A DNA stretch of 47,563 bases from Bacillota bacterium (lineage in GTDB: Bacteria; Bacillota; Sulfobacillia; Sulfobacillales; Sulfobacillaceae). Position 1 is the first letter of the stretch; the number at the start of each line of letters is the position of its first letter. Location: assembly GCA_021797515.1 (NCBI GenBank), contig JAJZZP010000119.1:1-47563 (forward strand), read 5' to 3'. Under the pieces are notes generated by a model. That model was not told the origin of the DNA and did no database searches. It saw only the letters and a program-made list of their open reading frames with translations. The position numbers and the translations under genes were made by a program. Below, in pieces: positions 8,169-17,933 of this stretch.

Positions 8169-11004
8169 CCAATGGATTCGGGTGCGGGGCGCTCGGCAGC
8201 ACAACTTAAAAAATATCAATGTGGATATTCCCCGAGATCAATTGGTGGTGATTACCGGCGTGTCAGGATCGGGAAAATCTTCATTGGCGTTTGATACGAT
8301 TTACGCAGAGGGTCAGCGGCGGTATGTGGAATCGCTCTCTAGCTACGCTCGCCAATTTCTCGGTCAGATGGATAAACCCGACGTGGATGCCATTGAAGGG
8401 TTGTCACCGGCTATCTCCATCGATCAAAAGACCACGAGCCACAATCCCCGAAGCACGGTGGGCACCGTGACCGAGATTTATGACTATCTGCGGTTGTTGT
8501 ATGCCCGGGTGGGGCAACCGCATTGTCCCGTCTGCGGTCGTGAGATATCGCAACAAACCATTGATCAAATGGTAGACCATATCATGGCACTGCCCGAAGG
8601 TACGCGGCTTGAAGTGCGGGCTCCCTTAGTGCGTGGCCGTAAAGGAACTCATGATAAGGTGTTGGCCGACGTCCGTCGGCAGGGGTACACTAGGGCTCGC
8701 ATTGACGGTGCTACGGTGGAATTGGAATCACTCCCGGCATTGAACAAAAATCAAAAACACACCATTGCCGTGGTAGTGGATCGTATTGTGCTGAAGTCGA
8801 CAATCGGATCGCGATTGACCGAGTCATTGGAACACGCCCTAGATTTATCAGGTGATGTTGTAGAAGTCGGTCCGCCGGACGGACTGACCGAAGTGTTTGC
8901 TCGTGATCTGGCGTGCCCGCACTGCGGCATCTCACTGGAGGAACTATCGCCGCGGATGTTTAGTTTCAACGCCCCATACGGCGCATGTCCGGATTGTACC
9001 GGGCTCGGGTTCAAATTGGAAGTGGATCCCGAACTGGTTGTTCCCGATCCCACGCTGACCTTGCGGGAAGGAGCGGTGGCGCCATTTACCCGTGGCAGTT
9101 CCCGATTTTATCCTGATTTGCTGGAAACGGTGGCGAAAATTGCCGGTATACCTGTAGACCGACCGTATCATATGCTGTCAGATGAGGCTAAGCATATTGT
9201 GTTGTACGGATATCCTGATCCAGTGCCGTTTTCTTTTGAAAGCCACTACGGCAGCCATCACCAGCAGTTTCGCTATCATGGCGCGATACCTATTTTGGAG
9301 CGTCGCTATCGGGAAGTGGGCTCGGAGTCAGCCAAAGCCGAAGTTGAAGAGTATATGACATCGAATCCGTGTGCGGTTTGTCACGGACAACGTCTTAAAC
9401 CGGCAGTGTTGGCGGTAACGGTGGGCGACTTGTCGATTGCTTCCGTAACGGACCTTTCTATTGTGAAAGCGCGACAATTTTTTGAGACCCTCTCTTTGAA
9501 ACCCCGACAGCAAGTCATCGGATCCCCTATTTTGAAAGAAGTGCGAGAACGGCTAAATTTCTTAATTGACGTGGGATTAGGGTATCTGACCCTGTCCCGA
9601 GCTGCCGGGTCGCTGTCGGGTGGGGAAGCTCAGCGAATTCGCTTGGCCACCCAAATTGGATCTTCACTGATGGGGGTCTTGTATATCTTGGACGAACCAT
9701 CAATTGGATTGCATCAACGCGACAACGATCGGTTGCTTAACACACTAAAAAGGCTGAGAGATTTAGGCAACACGGTACTGGTGGTGGAACACGACGAGGA
9801 AACCATGCTGGCTGCTGACTATCTGATAGATATTGGTCCGGGACCGGGAACCTACGGCGGTGAAGTAGTGGCCCACGGTACTCCTCAAGAAGTGATGGCA
9901 ATCCCTAATAGTTTAACCGGGCAATATCTGTCCCATCAGCGGGAAATGCCCTTGCCATCTAGACGCCGCGTCCCGAATTCCCGGTGGATTACCATCTCCG
10001 GGGCTCGAGAACATAATTTGAAAGAAATTACCGTGCGGATTCCTCTTGGCATGATGGTCGCGGTTACCGGTGTCTCAGGGTCGGGAAAGTCTACTCTGGT
10101 AAACGATATTTTGCGGAAGTCACTGGAACTTCAACTCAATGGCGCGCGAAACCGTCGGGTGGGGAACCATGATGCGATTGGTGGTTTGGAGCATCTCGAC
10201 AAAGTCATTGCGATTGACCAAAGCCCCATTGGTCGCACCCCTCGGTCGAATCCTGCGACTTATACCGGATCGTTTGATCTGATTCGCGAAATATTTGCCG
10301 GGACTACCGAGGCAAGCATTCGGGGATACAAGGCCGGGCGATTTTCTTTCAATTTGCGGGGAGGTCGCTGCGAGGCGTGCAAAGGTGACGGGATTCTTAA
10401 GATCGAAATGCATTTTTTACCGGATGTCTACGTGCCGTGTGAGGTGTGCAAAGGACGGCGATATAACCGGGAGACCATGGAAGTCCATTATCGCGGACAA
10501 ACCATTGCGGATGTCTTAGAGATGACAGTGGACCAGGCGGCGGTTTTCTTCCAACATCATACTCGCCTTAAACGAAAATTGGAGACGTTGCGGGATGTGG
10601 GACTTGGGTATATCCACCTCGGACAGCCAGCCACCACATTGTCCGGAGGCGAAGCTCAGCGGGTTAAATTGGCCACCGAACTGTCGCGCAAGTCCGAAGG
10701 CCGCACCCTGTATATTTTGGATGAACCGACGACGGGACTTCACCACGAAGACATTCGCCACTTGCTGGGCGTCTTAGAGCGTTTGGTATCTCAAGGCGAC
10801 ACGGTTTTGGTCATTGAGCACAACCTGGATGTGATTCAAAACGCGGATTGGATTATCGATTTAGGTCCTGAAGGGGGCGATGTCGGTGGCACTATCGTGG
10901 CAGAGGGATCCCCGGAGCAGGTAATGGACAATTCGGCATCCTATACCGGGCGCTATCTAAAGCGTCATTTGATGCGTTATCAAGCCGTGGATACGGCGCG
11001 ATAA
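8161..11004 (+). CDS. uvrA: UvrABC excision nuclease subunit A
   Basis: UvrA is the damage-sensing dimeric ATPase of nucleotide excision repair. The 947-residue protein has two ABC ATPase modules, each with Walker A (GVSGSGKS near residue 35 and again near 640) and an LSGGEAQR signature. Zinc modules are visible: CPVCG, CPHC...CPDC, CAVC and CEAC...CEVC. The length is normal for bacteria. Translation is coupled to uvrB through the 8-base overlap. No sign of damage to the gene was seen. Confidence 0.98.
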   Translation: MASQWIRVRGARQHNLKNINVDIPRDQLVVITGVSGSGKSSLAFDTIYAEGQRRYVESLSSYARQFLGQMDKPDVDAIEGLSPAISIDQKTTSHNPRSTVGTVTEIYDYLRLLYARVGQPHCPVCGREISQQTIDQMVDHIMALPEGTRLEVRAPLVRGRKGTHDKVLADVRRQGYTRARIDGATVELESLPALNKNQKHTIAVVVDRIVLKSTIGSRLTESLEHALDLSGDVVEVGPPDGLTEVFARDLACPHCGISLEELSPRMFSFNAPYGACPDCTGLGFKLEVDPELVVPDPTLTLREGAVAPFTRGSSRFYPDLLETVAKIAGIPVDRPYHMLSDEAKHIVLYGYPDPVPFSFESHYGSHHQQFRYHGAIPILERRYREVGSESAKAEVEEYMTSNPCAVCHGQRLKPAVLAVTVGDLSIASVTDLSIVKARQFFETLSLKPRQQVIGSPILKEVRERLNFLIDVGLGYLTLSRAAGSLSGGEAQRIRLATQIGSSLMGVLYILDEPSIGLHQRDNDRLLNTLKRLRDLGNTVLVVEHDEETMLAADYLIDIGPGPGTYGGEVVAHGTPQEVMAIPNSLTGQYLSHQREMPLPSRRRVPNSRWITISGAREHNLKEITVRIPLGMMVAVTGVSGSGKSTLVNDILRKSLELQLNGARNRRVGNHDAIGGLEHLDKVIAIDQSPIGRTPRSNPATYTGSFDLIREIFAGTTEASIRGYKAGRFSFNLRGGRCEACKGDGILKIEMHFLPDVYVPCEVCKGRRYNRETMEVHYRGQTIADVLEMTVDQAAVFFQHHTRLKRKLETLRDVGLGYIHLGQPATTLSGGEAQRVKLATELSRKSEGRTLYILDEPTTGLHHEDIRHLLGVLERLVSQGDTVLVIEHNLDVIQNADWIIDLGPEGGDVGGTIVAEGSPEQVMDNSASYTGRYLKRHLMRYQAVDTAR

Positions 11005-11025
11005 CTGAGCCATAGGGAGGCAAGC

Positions 11026-12906
11026 ATGGCGGCAATTTCCGAAGAACTGGAACGTAAACGGCAGGTTCTCCCCGATCAACCTGGTGTCTATCTCATGAAA
11101 GATGACGAAGACCATGTCATCTATGTGGGCAAGGCTGTCGATTTAAAACAGCGGGTGCGAAGCTATTTTCAGGATCCGGCTCGGTTAGCGCCTAAAGTTG
11201 CGGCAATGATGCGCCACGTGGCCGATTTTGAGGTCATAGCCACCGATACCGAAGTAGAAGCGCTCATTTTAGAAGCGACGTTAGTGAAGCAAATGCAACC
11301 GCACTACAACATACGGTTGAAAGATGACAAAGCATATCCTTATTTGCGGTTGACCTGGGAAGAGGATTTTCCCCGGTTGCTGATCGCGCGCAAGCCGTCG
11401 GAGCTTGGCAGCCGATATTTTGGACCCTACACCCGGTCACAATCGGTACAGGAAACGATTCGGCTATTGCGGAAGATCTTTCCCATTCGGAATTGCACCA
11501 ATATGAAATTTAAAAATGCCGCCCGCCCTTGCTTGGAATATCATATCCACCGCTGCCAAGCGCCGTGTCAAAATCTGGTCGAGAAGACCACGTATCGTGA
11601 AATGATGAAATCGGTGGAATTGTTCTTGGAGGGCAAGGCCGACCATGTTCGGGATCATTTAATTCAACAGTTGAATGAGGCCGCAGATTTACTGCAATTC
11701 GAACGGGCGGCTAAACTGCGGGATCAGGTGCGGGCCATCGAAGAAATCACCGCTCAGCAAAAAGTGGCGGCCGAGGCAGGGCGTAATTTGGATGCCATCA
11801 GTTGGGTAGTGGAGCGTCCAGACGCGTATGTTCAGGTGTTTCGGATTCGTGATGGACGGTTGACCGGGCGTGAATCCATGGTAATGACGGGAGTTGACGG
11901 GACCAATGACGCGGAGTTGGCCCGTGCTTTTCTGCTGCAGTACTACGAGCGGGCTAATGAAATTCCCCAGGAGATATTGGTGGAACACTTACCTGAGGAG
12001 GTGGACGACTTACGCTATTGGCTTCGCCAAGAACGGCGCGGCAAGATTGAGTTAAAGGTACCGCAACGCGGTGAAAAACAGCGCCTTTTGGCGATGGTGA
12101 GGCAAAACGCTGTGATAGCCCGAGATGAAGCGCTGCGACGGATGGAAGTTAAAGAACGGGAGCGGGAGGAGGCACTTTTGGGATTAAAAGCAACATTGGG
12201 TTTGAGCAAAACGCCGGATCGCATTGAATGTTATGACATTTCCAATACCCAGGGAACGGAGTCGGTGGCATCCATGGTGGTGTTTACCAACGGCAAACCT
12301 GACAAGAGCCAATATCGGCGGTTCAAAATCCAAACGGTTCAAGGACCCAATGATTTCTTGTCGATGCGCGAAGTGATCGCGCGACGATTTCGCCATCAAC
12401 AACTGGCGGAAGACAGCATCCACACCAAACGGTTTGCGAAAACTCCCGATTTGGTGATCATTGACGGCGGCCGGGGACAATTGGGTTATGCCCACCAGGC
12501 AATGGAAGAAGCCGGGGTGGGTGATATTCCTGTGTTTGGATTGGCCAAAGAACATGAATGGTTATTTGAACCTCAGCGACCGGATCCGATCATTCTGGAT
12601 CGGGAGTCGCCGCCGCTTAAATTATTGCAGCATGTGAGGGATGAGGCACACCGTTTTGCTATTACCTTCCATCGCCAGTTGCGCAACAAGCGGAATCTGG
12701 CATCGGTGTTGGATGAGGTGCCTGGGATTGGATCGAAGAGAAAAAAAACGGTGCTACGGCATTTTCCTGACTTGGCTGCCCTGGTACGATCGGAGTCATC
12801 GCTGGAAGACTTGGCCAAGTTGCCGGGAATGACCAAAAAAGCCGCTGAATCGGTGGTGGCCTACCTGCGTCAAACTTATGAGGATAAACCCGAAGGGGGC
12901 GTTTAA
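11026..12906 (+). CDS. uvrC: UvrABC excision nuclease subunit C
   Basis: UvrC makes the two incisions on either side of the lesion. The 626-residue protein has the GIY-YIG nuclease domain at its start (GVYLMK...VIYVGKA), a cysteine cluster region (NCTNMKF, RPCLEYHIHRCQAPC), a UVR domain (about 205-240) that binds UvrB, an RNase H-like endonuclease domain (ECYDISNTQG, IDGGRGQL) and a C-terminal helix-hairpin-helix pair. It has a good AGGGAGG site and lies 21 bases after uvrA. Its stop codon directly abuts the next gene, which suggests one transcript. Confidence 0.97.
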   Translation: MAAISEELERKRQVLPDQPGVYLMKDDEDHVIYVGKAVDLKQRVRSYFQDPARLAPKVAAMMRHVADFEVIATDTEVEALILEATLVKQMQPHYNIRLKDDKAYPYLRLTWEEDFPRLLIARKPSELGSRYFGPYTRSQSVQETIRLLRKIFPIRNCTNMKFKNAARPCLEYHIHRCQAPCQNLVEKTTYREMMKSVELFLEGKADHVRDHLIQQLNEAADLLQFERAAKLRDQVRAIEEITAQQKVAAEAGRNLDAISWVVERPDAYVQVFRIRDGRLTGRESMVMTGVDGTNDAELARAFLLQYYERANEIPQEILVEHLPEEVDDLRYWLRQERRGKIELKVPQRGEKQRLLAMVRQNAVIARDEALRRMEVKEREREEALLGLKATLGLSKTPDRIECYDISNTQGTESVASMVVFTNGKPDKSQYRRFKIQTVQGPNDFLSMREVIARRFRHQQLAEDSIHTKRFAKTPDLVIIDGGRGQLGYAHQAMEEAGVGDIPVFGLAKEHEWLFEPQRPDPIILDRESPPLKLLQHVRDEAHRFAITFHRQLRNKRNLASVLDEVPGIGSKRKKTVLRHFPDLAALVRSESSLEDLAKLPGMTKKAAESVVAYLRQTYEDKPEGGV

Positions 12907-13248
12907 ATGCGTTGGATAACCGTGTTCGTGGTAACCGCTCTGGGACTAGCCGTTATAAGTCATATTGGGATAGGCATTTATGCTCAGCGGGGGACGAGCG
13001 TGGTGTGGGCCGCCATTGCCTTAGGGTTGGTGAATATGTTGGTGCGCCCGATTGTGCGCCTGGTAGCATTCCCGATTACGCTGCTGACACTGGGTTTGTT
13101 TGGTTGGGTGATCAATGCGCTGATGTTGTGGCTGGCGTCCGATTTGGTTCCCGGGTTTGTGGTTACCGGATTTATGCCCGCGCTTTGGGGTTCGTTATTA
13201 CTAAGTCTTATTTCTGGAGGCGTCAATTGGCTGATTCGGCACACATAA
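12907..13248 (+). CDS. Small four-helix membrane protein, phage holin superfamily IV / YvlD family
   Basis: This 113-residue protein consists almost entirely of four hydrophobic segments. It contains the family motif NMLVRPIVRLVAFPITLLTLGLFGWVIN in parts (for example LVRPIVRL and LTLGLFG). Proteins of this family (PF04020-like) are widespread and of unknown function; despite the name they are not necessarily phage proteins. The ATG follows the uvrC stop with no gap, so it may be translated by reinitiation. The next gene overlaps its end by 22 bases. Confidence 0.8.
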   Translation: MRWITVFVVTALGLAVISHIGIGIYAQRGTSVVWAAIALGLVNMLVRPIVRLVAFPITLLTLGLFGWVINALMLWLASDLVPGFVVTGFMPALWGSLLLSLISGGVNWLIRHT

Positions 13249-14048
13249 AACTTATCGCGTTGGATTTGGACGGCACTATTGTCGGCAGTGGGGGCGAAAT
13301 TAGCCAAAGGCTGATAACTGCAGTGGGTCAAGCCCGAGATTGTGGGATTCGCGTGATGTTGGCAACGGGGAGGATGGTGCAGTCGGCCCGCCCCTTTTGG
13401 TTGCAGTTGGGTCTGGGCGAGGGGCCTCTGATTGCTTACAACGGTGGGCAAACCGTGATGATGCCTAATGGTTCTCCTATATTGTCCCGGTCGCTATTGG
13501 ATCAGGCAGCGCGATTTGTCGTTACGCAAGCGCTAGCGGAGGATCTGTTGGTTCAAGTTTACGTCGGGGATGAGTTGTGGATTTCGCGCGAAGACTCTCG
13601 GGCTCGGCACTATATTGAAGCTAATCATATTCCCGCGTGGGTTCGTGGTGATAAAGAAATTCTCCAGTGGCCAGAACCTCCGATAAAGATTTTACTGCAA
13701 GCAGCACCCGAGACTTTGGATGCATTTCGTCCACGGTTGGAGATTCGCGCCCAAGAGTTCGGGATGAGAATCTTTAAATCGCAAGCCGATTACCTCGAAA
13801 TTGTTCGCCAGGGGGTAGGCAAAGGTCCTGCACTCAGAGACGTGGCGGGCCGTCTGAATATTCCTGCCGCACAAGTAATGGCGGTGGGTGACGCTGAAAA
13901 TGATGCCGATATGTTAACTTGGGCTGGGTATGGAGTGGCCATGGGTCAGGCACCCTCACCGGTGAAACAAGTAGCGAAATTGGTGACCAAGACCATAGAC
14001 GAGGATGGAGCAGCTTTTGCGATCGAAACTTGGGCTCTGGGCCACTAA
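13227..14048 (+). CDS. HAD superfamily hydrolase, Cof type
   Basis: This is a cytoplasmic phosphatase of the Cof/HAD-IIB group that acts on small phosphorylated metabolites; the substrate cannot be predicted. The 273-residue protein has motif I DLDGT near residue 11, motif II (LATGR), the IIB cap domain in the middle and motif IV GDAENDADML near the end. An in-frame extension to 12912 is open but overlaps the preceding gene and makes no sense as protein. The TTG at 13227 has TGGAGG six bases upstream and gives the family's usual length. It ends in a 4-base convergent overlap with the small minus-strand gene. Confidence 0.9.
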   Translation: MADSAHIKLIALDLDGTIVGSGGEISQRLITAVGQARDCGIRVMLATGRMVQSARPFWLQLGLGEGPLIAYNGGQTVMMPNGSPILSRSLLDQAARFVVTQALAEDLLVQVYVGDELWISREDSRARHYIEANHIPAWVRGDKEILQWPEPPIKILLQAAPETLDAFRPRLEIRAQEFGMRIFKSQADYLEIVRQGVGKGPALRDVAGRLNIPAAQVMAVGDAENDADMLTWAGYGVAMGQAPSPVKQVAKLVTKTIDEDGAAFAIETWALGH

Positions 14049-14284
14049 AGAACGATATGCCAGTGGCGTAAAACGGCAATGCCCCAAGGGCTGCGCAGTA
14101 GCAAATATACTGTGGTGCCCGCCACCACGAGGAGAAACGCCCAGGCAAAGCGCCGCTCGATTTGGCGCTCCCGTTTTAGACGTCCGCGCGCGCTTCGGCT
14201 TTCCAAGTTGCCGGTAGTGGTTGGGCGGAGTTGCTTGCCGCGTTCTGCTCGGGTTCGAGGATGATATGGAGAAGAGGATGCCAC
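14045..14284 (-). CDS. Small basic single-pass membrane protein, unknown function
   Basis: This 79-residue protein starts at GTG (14282-14284), with a very strong AAGGAGG site 8 bases upstream on the minus strand. The first 50 residues are very rich in arginine and lysine, followed by one membrane helix (AWAFLLVVAGTTVYLLL) and a short tail. Positive charge before the helix predicts an N-in orientation. An upstream in-frame ATG at 14323 and a TTG at 14380 are possible starts but lack ribosome binding sites. It sits alone on the minus strand between the HAD gene and rapZ. The family is not recognised. Confidence 0.6.
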   Translation of the reverse strand: MASSSPYHPRTRAERGKQLRPTTTGNLESRSARGRLKRERQIERRFAWAFLLVVAGTTVYLLLRSPWGIAVLRHWHIVL

Positions 14285-14446
14285 GCTACCAACCTCCTTC
14301 ACTTGCAACTGCTCAGCAGTCATTATTCGACGTTCTTTACGGTTTTCCTGCTGGAAAATTTGAGGAATGTCGAGGCACAAATTTCTGTATTGGGGGAGTT
14401 GCGGTCAATCCTGGTATTTACAATGGAGAGAAGGGGGGCAGGAGCA

Positions 14447-15325
14447 ATGGAAGCCGCACGTCTTGTCGTTATTTCAGGTCTGTCCGGTGCCGGCCGTACG
14501 GAAGCTATGCGGGTGTTCGAAGATTTGGGTTACTTTTGTGTTGACAATCTTCCCCCCAATTTGGCCACCAAATTTGCTGAATTGGTGCAGAAAAGCCCGG
14601 AAGTACAAGGCGCCGCGTTAGTGATGGATGTACGCGGCGGTGTCTTTTTCCAGGATGTGGAGGCCACTTTAAAATCCTTTGATGAATCTGGAATCTCTTA
14701 TCAAGTCCTCTTTTTGGAAGCAGATGAAGAAACCTTAATCCATCGCTATAAGCAGTCGCGAAGGCGTCATCCATTGGAATCCCAAGGACGGTTGGTGGAG
14801 GCGCTGAGGCGTGAAAAAGAGGCCATGGGGGCCTTGCGCGGAATGGCCCATGTCGTGATCGACACCTCGGGACTTAGTTCGCTGCAGTTGCGCCAGCGTA
14901 TTTCCGATATTTTTCGGTTAGAAGGCAGCGCCACCTCGTTTCAAGTGCGACTCGTGTCCTTTGGCTTCAAATACGGGTTACCGAAAGATGCTGATCTGGT
15001 ATTTGATGTCAGGTTTTTGCCTAACCCTTATTACGTCGACGGATTACGCGATTTGACGGGTAATGATCCAGTAGTGCGTGACTATGTCATGCGATTTCCC
15101 TTGGCTAAGGAAACTCAGGTCCGATTGGAAAATTTGTTAGAGTTTTTGATGCCTCAGTTCCAACAGGAAGGGAAACCACAAGTCACGGTGGCGGTCGGGT
15201 GCACCGGAGGGCAGCACCGCTCGGTAGTGTTTGCCAATCAACTCGGCTCATTTTTGGAAGGCAAAGGGCTCACAGTAGCTGTTGAGCATCGTGATTTGGA
15301 TCGGCAAGGGGGGCCAGTGGCATAA
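14447..15325 (+). CDS. rapZ: RapZ/YvcJ-type RNase adapter, nucleotide-binding protein
   Basis: Members of this family bind nucleotides. In Escherichia coli RapZ steers small-RNA control of glmS according to glucosamine-6-phosphate; in Bacillus YvcJ affects competence. The P-loop is GLSGAGRT (residues 11-18), with arginine instead of the usual lysine, as also seen in actinobacterial members. Then come the family hallmark FEDLGYFCVDNLPP and a C-terminal domain with SFGFKYGLP, DVRFLPNPYY and GCTGGQHRSV. The ATG at 14447 was chosen because it directly precedes the conserved N-terminus and has AGGAG upstream; an in-frame ATG at 14423 is an alternative. yvcK starts one base after its stop. Confidence 0.92.
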   Translation: MEAARLVVISGLSGAGRTEAMRVFEDLGYFCVDNLPPNLATKFAELVQKSPEVQGAALVMDVRGGVFFQDVEATLKSFDESGISYQVLFLEADEETLIHRYKQSRRRHPLESQGRLVEALRREKEAMGALRGMAHVVIDTSGLSSLQLRQRISDIFRLEGSATSFQVRLVSFGFKYGLPKDADLVFDVRFLPNPYYVDGLRDLTGNDPVVRDYVMRFPLAKETQVRLENLLEFLMPQFQQEGKPQVTVAVGCTGGQHRSVVFANQLGSFLEGKGLTVAVEHRDLDRQGGPVA

Positions 15326-15326
15326 T

Positions 15327-16637
15327 ATGTGGAGGTTACTGGCCCCGGGGTTAAAGTTCAAGCGCTATTTAGCGGGGATTGCCGTTGGGCTCATAAGTCT
15401 AGGTATCGCCATCGCAATGGCGATACTGCCCCGACACATGAATCCTCTGTGGGACGCTCTGGTGGCGGTCTTAGGCATCATAGTGGTATCTTGGGCCTCG
15501 GCGCGATTAGGGCAAAGCATTACTGAAGTGCTTGGTTCTGACCGTTGGGCCGGTCTTTTATATTCCCGCAGGCACCTGGCACGGGGGCCGCGAATTGTCG
15601 CTTTGGGCGGAGGCACCGGACTGCCCGCCGTGCTGCGAGGATTAAAGCATTATACCTCCAATTTAACCGCCATTGTGACAGTAGCTGATGATGGCGGCAG
15701 TTCAGGACGGCTGCGCGGCGATTTGGGTGTATTGCCGCCTGGGGACTTGCGCAATTGTCTGGTCGCCTTGGCCGATACCGAACCTTTAATGGAGCAGTTG
15801 TTTCAGCACCGATTTTCTAGTGGGGAATTGGCGGGACATAGCTTTGGCAACTTGTTTTTAGCCGCCATGGAACAAGTCTCGGGCGATTTTGTGACGGCGC
15901 TTAGGGAATCGAGCCGCGTGCTTGCGGTGCGCGGCACCGTGCTGCCGGCAACACTGGATCAAGTGGTGTTAAAAGCACGGTTGTCCGACGGACAGGTGGT
16001 TCAGGGAGAGAGTTCGATTGGTCACGCTTCGCTGCCGATATCGGAGGTGTGGATGGAACCACCCGATGCGACACCCCTGGTGGAGTCCATCGACGCGATT
16101 TTGGCCGCTGACATGATTGTGCTGGGGCCGGGTTCTCTCTATACCTCGATATTGCCCAATCTTTTGGTCTCCCCGATTGCTGACGCGATTCGCCACAGTG
16201 CCGCGTTTAAGGTCTATGTAGCAAATATTATGACTCAACCGGGCGAAACCGATCATTTTTCGTTAGCCGACCATGTTAGAGCGCTGGAACACCAGGTTGG
16301 CCCGGGGCTCATTGATCTGATTCTGGTCAATGAGGAAGCGATTCCTCAAGAAGGCTTGGCCCGGTATCTCAAAGAAGGCGCCGAACCGGTGACCAAACCG
16401 CCAAACGACCACATTGGCGCCGCGATGGTTATGGCGGCACAACTGTTGTCGGTAGATACGGTCATTCGTCACGATCCAGATAAATTGGCGCGGGTGTTGT
16501 TGCGAATTTTGATGAACATGCGGCCGAAATGGGCCGAAGGTCGGATAGGAGATGCTCTGTGGCTCGAAACCCGATTGCGTGGAAAAGGTCCCCACTACCG
16601 AAATGGAGTTATTCGCGACAGGTCAAGACGGAGCTAG
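15327..16637 (+). CDS. yvcK: YvcK/CofD-like UDP-GlcNAc-binding protein with N-terminal membrane hairpin
   Basis: YvcK-family proteins bind UDP-GlcNAc and adjust carbon flow into cell-wall precursors. The 436-residue protein has the core motif ALGGGTGLPAVLRGL (glycines near residues 94-98), VADDGGSSGRLR and PPGDLRNCL. Unlike the soluble Bacillus protein, about 85 extra residues precede the core and include two hydrophobic segments (about 12-34 and 40-57), so the protein is probably membrane-attached. The ATG lies just after the rapZ stop. whiA starts 79 bases before its end. The rapZ-yvcK-whiA order is classical for Firmicutes and Actinobacteria. Confidence 0.92.
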   Translation: MWRLLAPGLKFKRYLAGIAVGLISLGIAIAMAILPRHMNPLWDALVAVLGIIVVSWASARLGQSITEVLGSDRWAGLLYSRRHLARGPRIVALGGGTGLPAVLRGLKHYTSNLTAIVTVADDGGSSGRLRGDLGVLPPGDLRNCLVALADTEPLMEQLFQHRFSSGELAGHSFGNLFLAAMEQVSGDFVTALRESSRVLAVRGTVLPATLDQVVLKARLSDGQVVQGESSIGHASLPISEVWMEPPDATPLVESIDAILAADMIVLGPGSLYTSILPNLLVSPIADAIRHSAAFKVYVANIMTQPGETDHFSLADHVRALEHQVGPGLIDLILVNEEAIPQEGLARYLKEGAEPVTKPPNDHIGAAMVMAAQLLSVDTVIRHDPDKLARVLLRILMNMRPKWAEGRIGDALWLETRLRGKGPHYRNGVIRDRSRRS

Positions 16638-17437
16638 CGGCCTCACTTTTGCCGAGCCAAGGGGCGGGGTGGGCCGAATTGGCGGGATTAATGGGGCAAT
16701 CCGCCATATTGCCTGGAACACTGGAGATGCGGATCCCCAGTGTCGTGGTGGCGCGCCGGGCCTATCGGCTGATGAAAACCTTGGGCTTGGCACCGAAAAT
16801 GGCGGCTAATCGTCGTAACCGTATGCAGTATACTTTGACTGCGGTGGTCGGTGTCGGATGGGACCAAGATTATGCGGCGGCGTCATCGATAGCAACGGGG
16901 TGGTTCTTGCGACACGGATACATCACGCATCCTGACCATGGTCCTGCCCATTTGGAATTTTGGGTGCCGAGGGATCAGGACCCCGCCATTTTGGTGGCGG
17001 CGTTGGATGCCTTACACGTAAAGGCCAAAACGGCTCCCAAACCCGGAGGGACCTCGGTGTATCTTAAAGATCGGGCCCAGATTCGCGTACTGTTGGGGAA
17101 AATGGGCGCTCACCGTGCAATGTTGCAATGGGAAAGCGTCGATGTAATGCGCCACATGAAGAATCAAGTGAACCGCCTGGTCAATTCGGAAACGGCAAAT
17201 TTGCGACGAGCCGTAGAGTCGGGGTTAACTCAGGCTGAATATTTTCGCCAGGTCATTGATGAGGGGCGAGACCGAGCCTGGGATGAGGCAGGACAGATTT
17301 TGGCCCGACTCCGAATCGCCCACCCCGATTGGTCTTTGGCAGAGTTAGGGCAGGCGATGGTTCCGCCTCTTAGTAAGTCCGCGATAAACCACCGCATGCG
17401 TCGGCTGTTGCGTCTGGCAAAAGACCGAGTGTTGTGA
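16559..17437 (+). CDS. whiA: DNA-binding protein WhiA
   Basis: WhiA combines an N-terminal domain related to LAGLIDADG homing endonucleases, without their nuclease activity, with a C-terminal helix-turn-helix. It controls sporulation genes in Streptomyces and chromosome segregation or division in Bacillus. Visible here are the N-terminal RQVKTELA, the middle block (RMQYTLTAV) and the C-terminal LAELGQAMVPPLSKSAINHRMRRL recognition region. The start is taken as GTG 16559 because AGGAG lies about 8 bases before it. This overlaps yvcK by 79 bases and gives 292 residues, slightly shorter than the Bacillus protein. Confidence 0.9.
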   Translation: MARNPIAWKRSPLPKWSYSRQVKTELAASLLPSQGAGWAELAGLMGQSAILPGTLEMRIPSVVVARRAYRLMKTLGLAPKMAANRRNRMQYTLTAVVGVGWDQDYAAASSIATGWFLRHGYITHPDHGPAHLEFWVPRDQDPAILVAALDALHVKAKTAPKPGGTSVYLKDRAQIRVLLGKMGAHRAMLQWESVDVMRHMKNQVNRLVNSETANLRRAVESGLTQAEYFRQVIDEGRDRAWDEAGQILARLRIAHPDWSLAELGQAMVPPLSKSAINHRMRRLLRLAKDRVL

Positions 17438-17500
17438 GTTGTCAATATAGAGCGAAAAATGGATTCTTGCGAATCTGGCACAAATGAGACCGAGACTTTG

Positions 17501-17529
17501 TCGACGTTAAAAACTCTTAGGCGTATAAT
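17501..17529 (+). promoter_or_regulatory. Candidate sigma-70 promoter of the nuo operon
   Basis: A perfect -10 box TATAAT lies at 17524-17529. Seventeen bases upstream is TCGACG at 17501-17506, which matches four of six positions of the -35 consensus. It stands in the 145-bp gap between whiA and nuoA, about 54 bases before the nuoA start. A short hairpin (GATTC-TTGC-GAATC, 17461-17475) lies upstream and could end whiA transcription, though it has no T-run. Confidence 0.6.
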
Positions 17530-17582
17530 ACTACTTGTGAATTGACGAACTTTCGTCTGGGAAGATGAGGGGTGGCGTTGAA

Positions 17583-17933
17583 ATGACCGGGTATGCGGCG
17601 CTGTTGGTGTATTTGGTAGTGGCATTTGTGGTGGCACTGGGGATTTCGTTTACGTCGGAACTTCTGGGGCCCCATGCCCCCGGCGGCTTAAAGAGTACGA
17701 CTTATGAGTCAGGGATTGTGCCTGAAGCCCCTGTCGGGTATTTTTCTGTACGATTTTACCGAGTAGCCATGTTTTTTATGATCTTTGACGTTGGGGTGAT
17801 GGCGCTTTATCCGTGGGCCACTAGCCTAAAAACTTTGCACCAGGCAGGATTTGTCAAAGCTATCATATTTCTGGTGGTGGTAGGCTTTGCCTTTGCTTAC
17901 GTGTGGAACAAAGGGGGATTCCAATGGGATTAG
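17583..17933 (+). CDS. nuoA: NADH-quinone oxidoreductase subunit A
   Basis: NuoA is a membrane subunit of complex I at the junction of the hydrophilic arm and the proton-pumping arm. The 116-residue protein has three membrane helices. It has the conserved loop with [11 protein letters not shown] and [17 protein letters not shown], which is typical of NuoA/ND3. The ATG at 17583 is preferred over an in-frame codon 18 bases upstream because the protein then begins directly at the first helix and a GAGGGG site stands before it. It is the first gene of the 14-gene operon. nuoB starts inside its last codons. Confidence 0.95.
   Translation: MTGYAALLVYLVVAFVVALGISFTSELLGPHAPGGLKSTTYESGIVPEAPVGYFSVRFYRVAMFFMIFDVGVMALYPWATSLKTLHQAGFVKAIIFLVVVGFAFAYVWNKGGFQWD

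Noticed and set aside
12912..13226. N-terminal extension of the HAD phosphatase frame
   Set aside because: It overlaps the four-helix membrane gene, is not protein-like, and TTG 13227 has a good ribosome binding site with the family's start.
14447..14520. RapZ P-loop lysine replaced by arginine as a sign of inactivation
   Set aside because: Actinobacterial members of the family also have GAGR in this place, so it is a normal variant.
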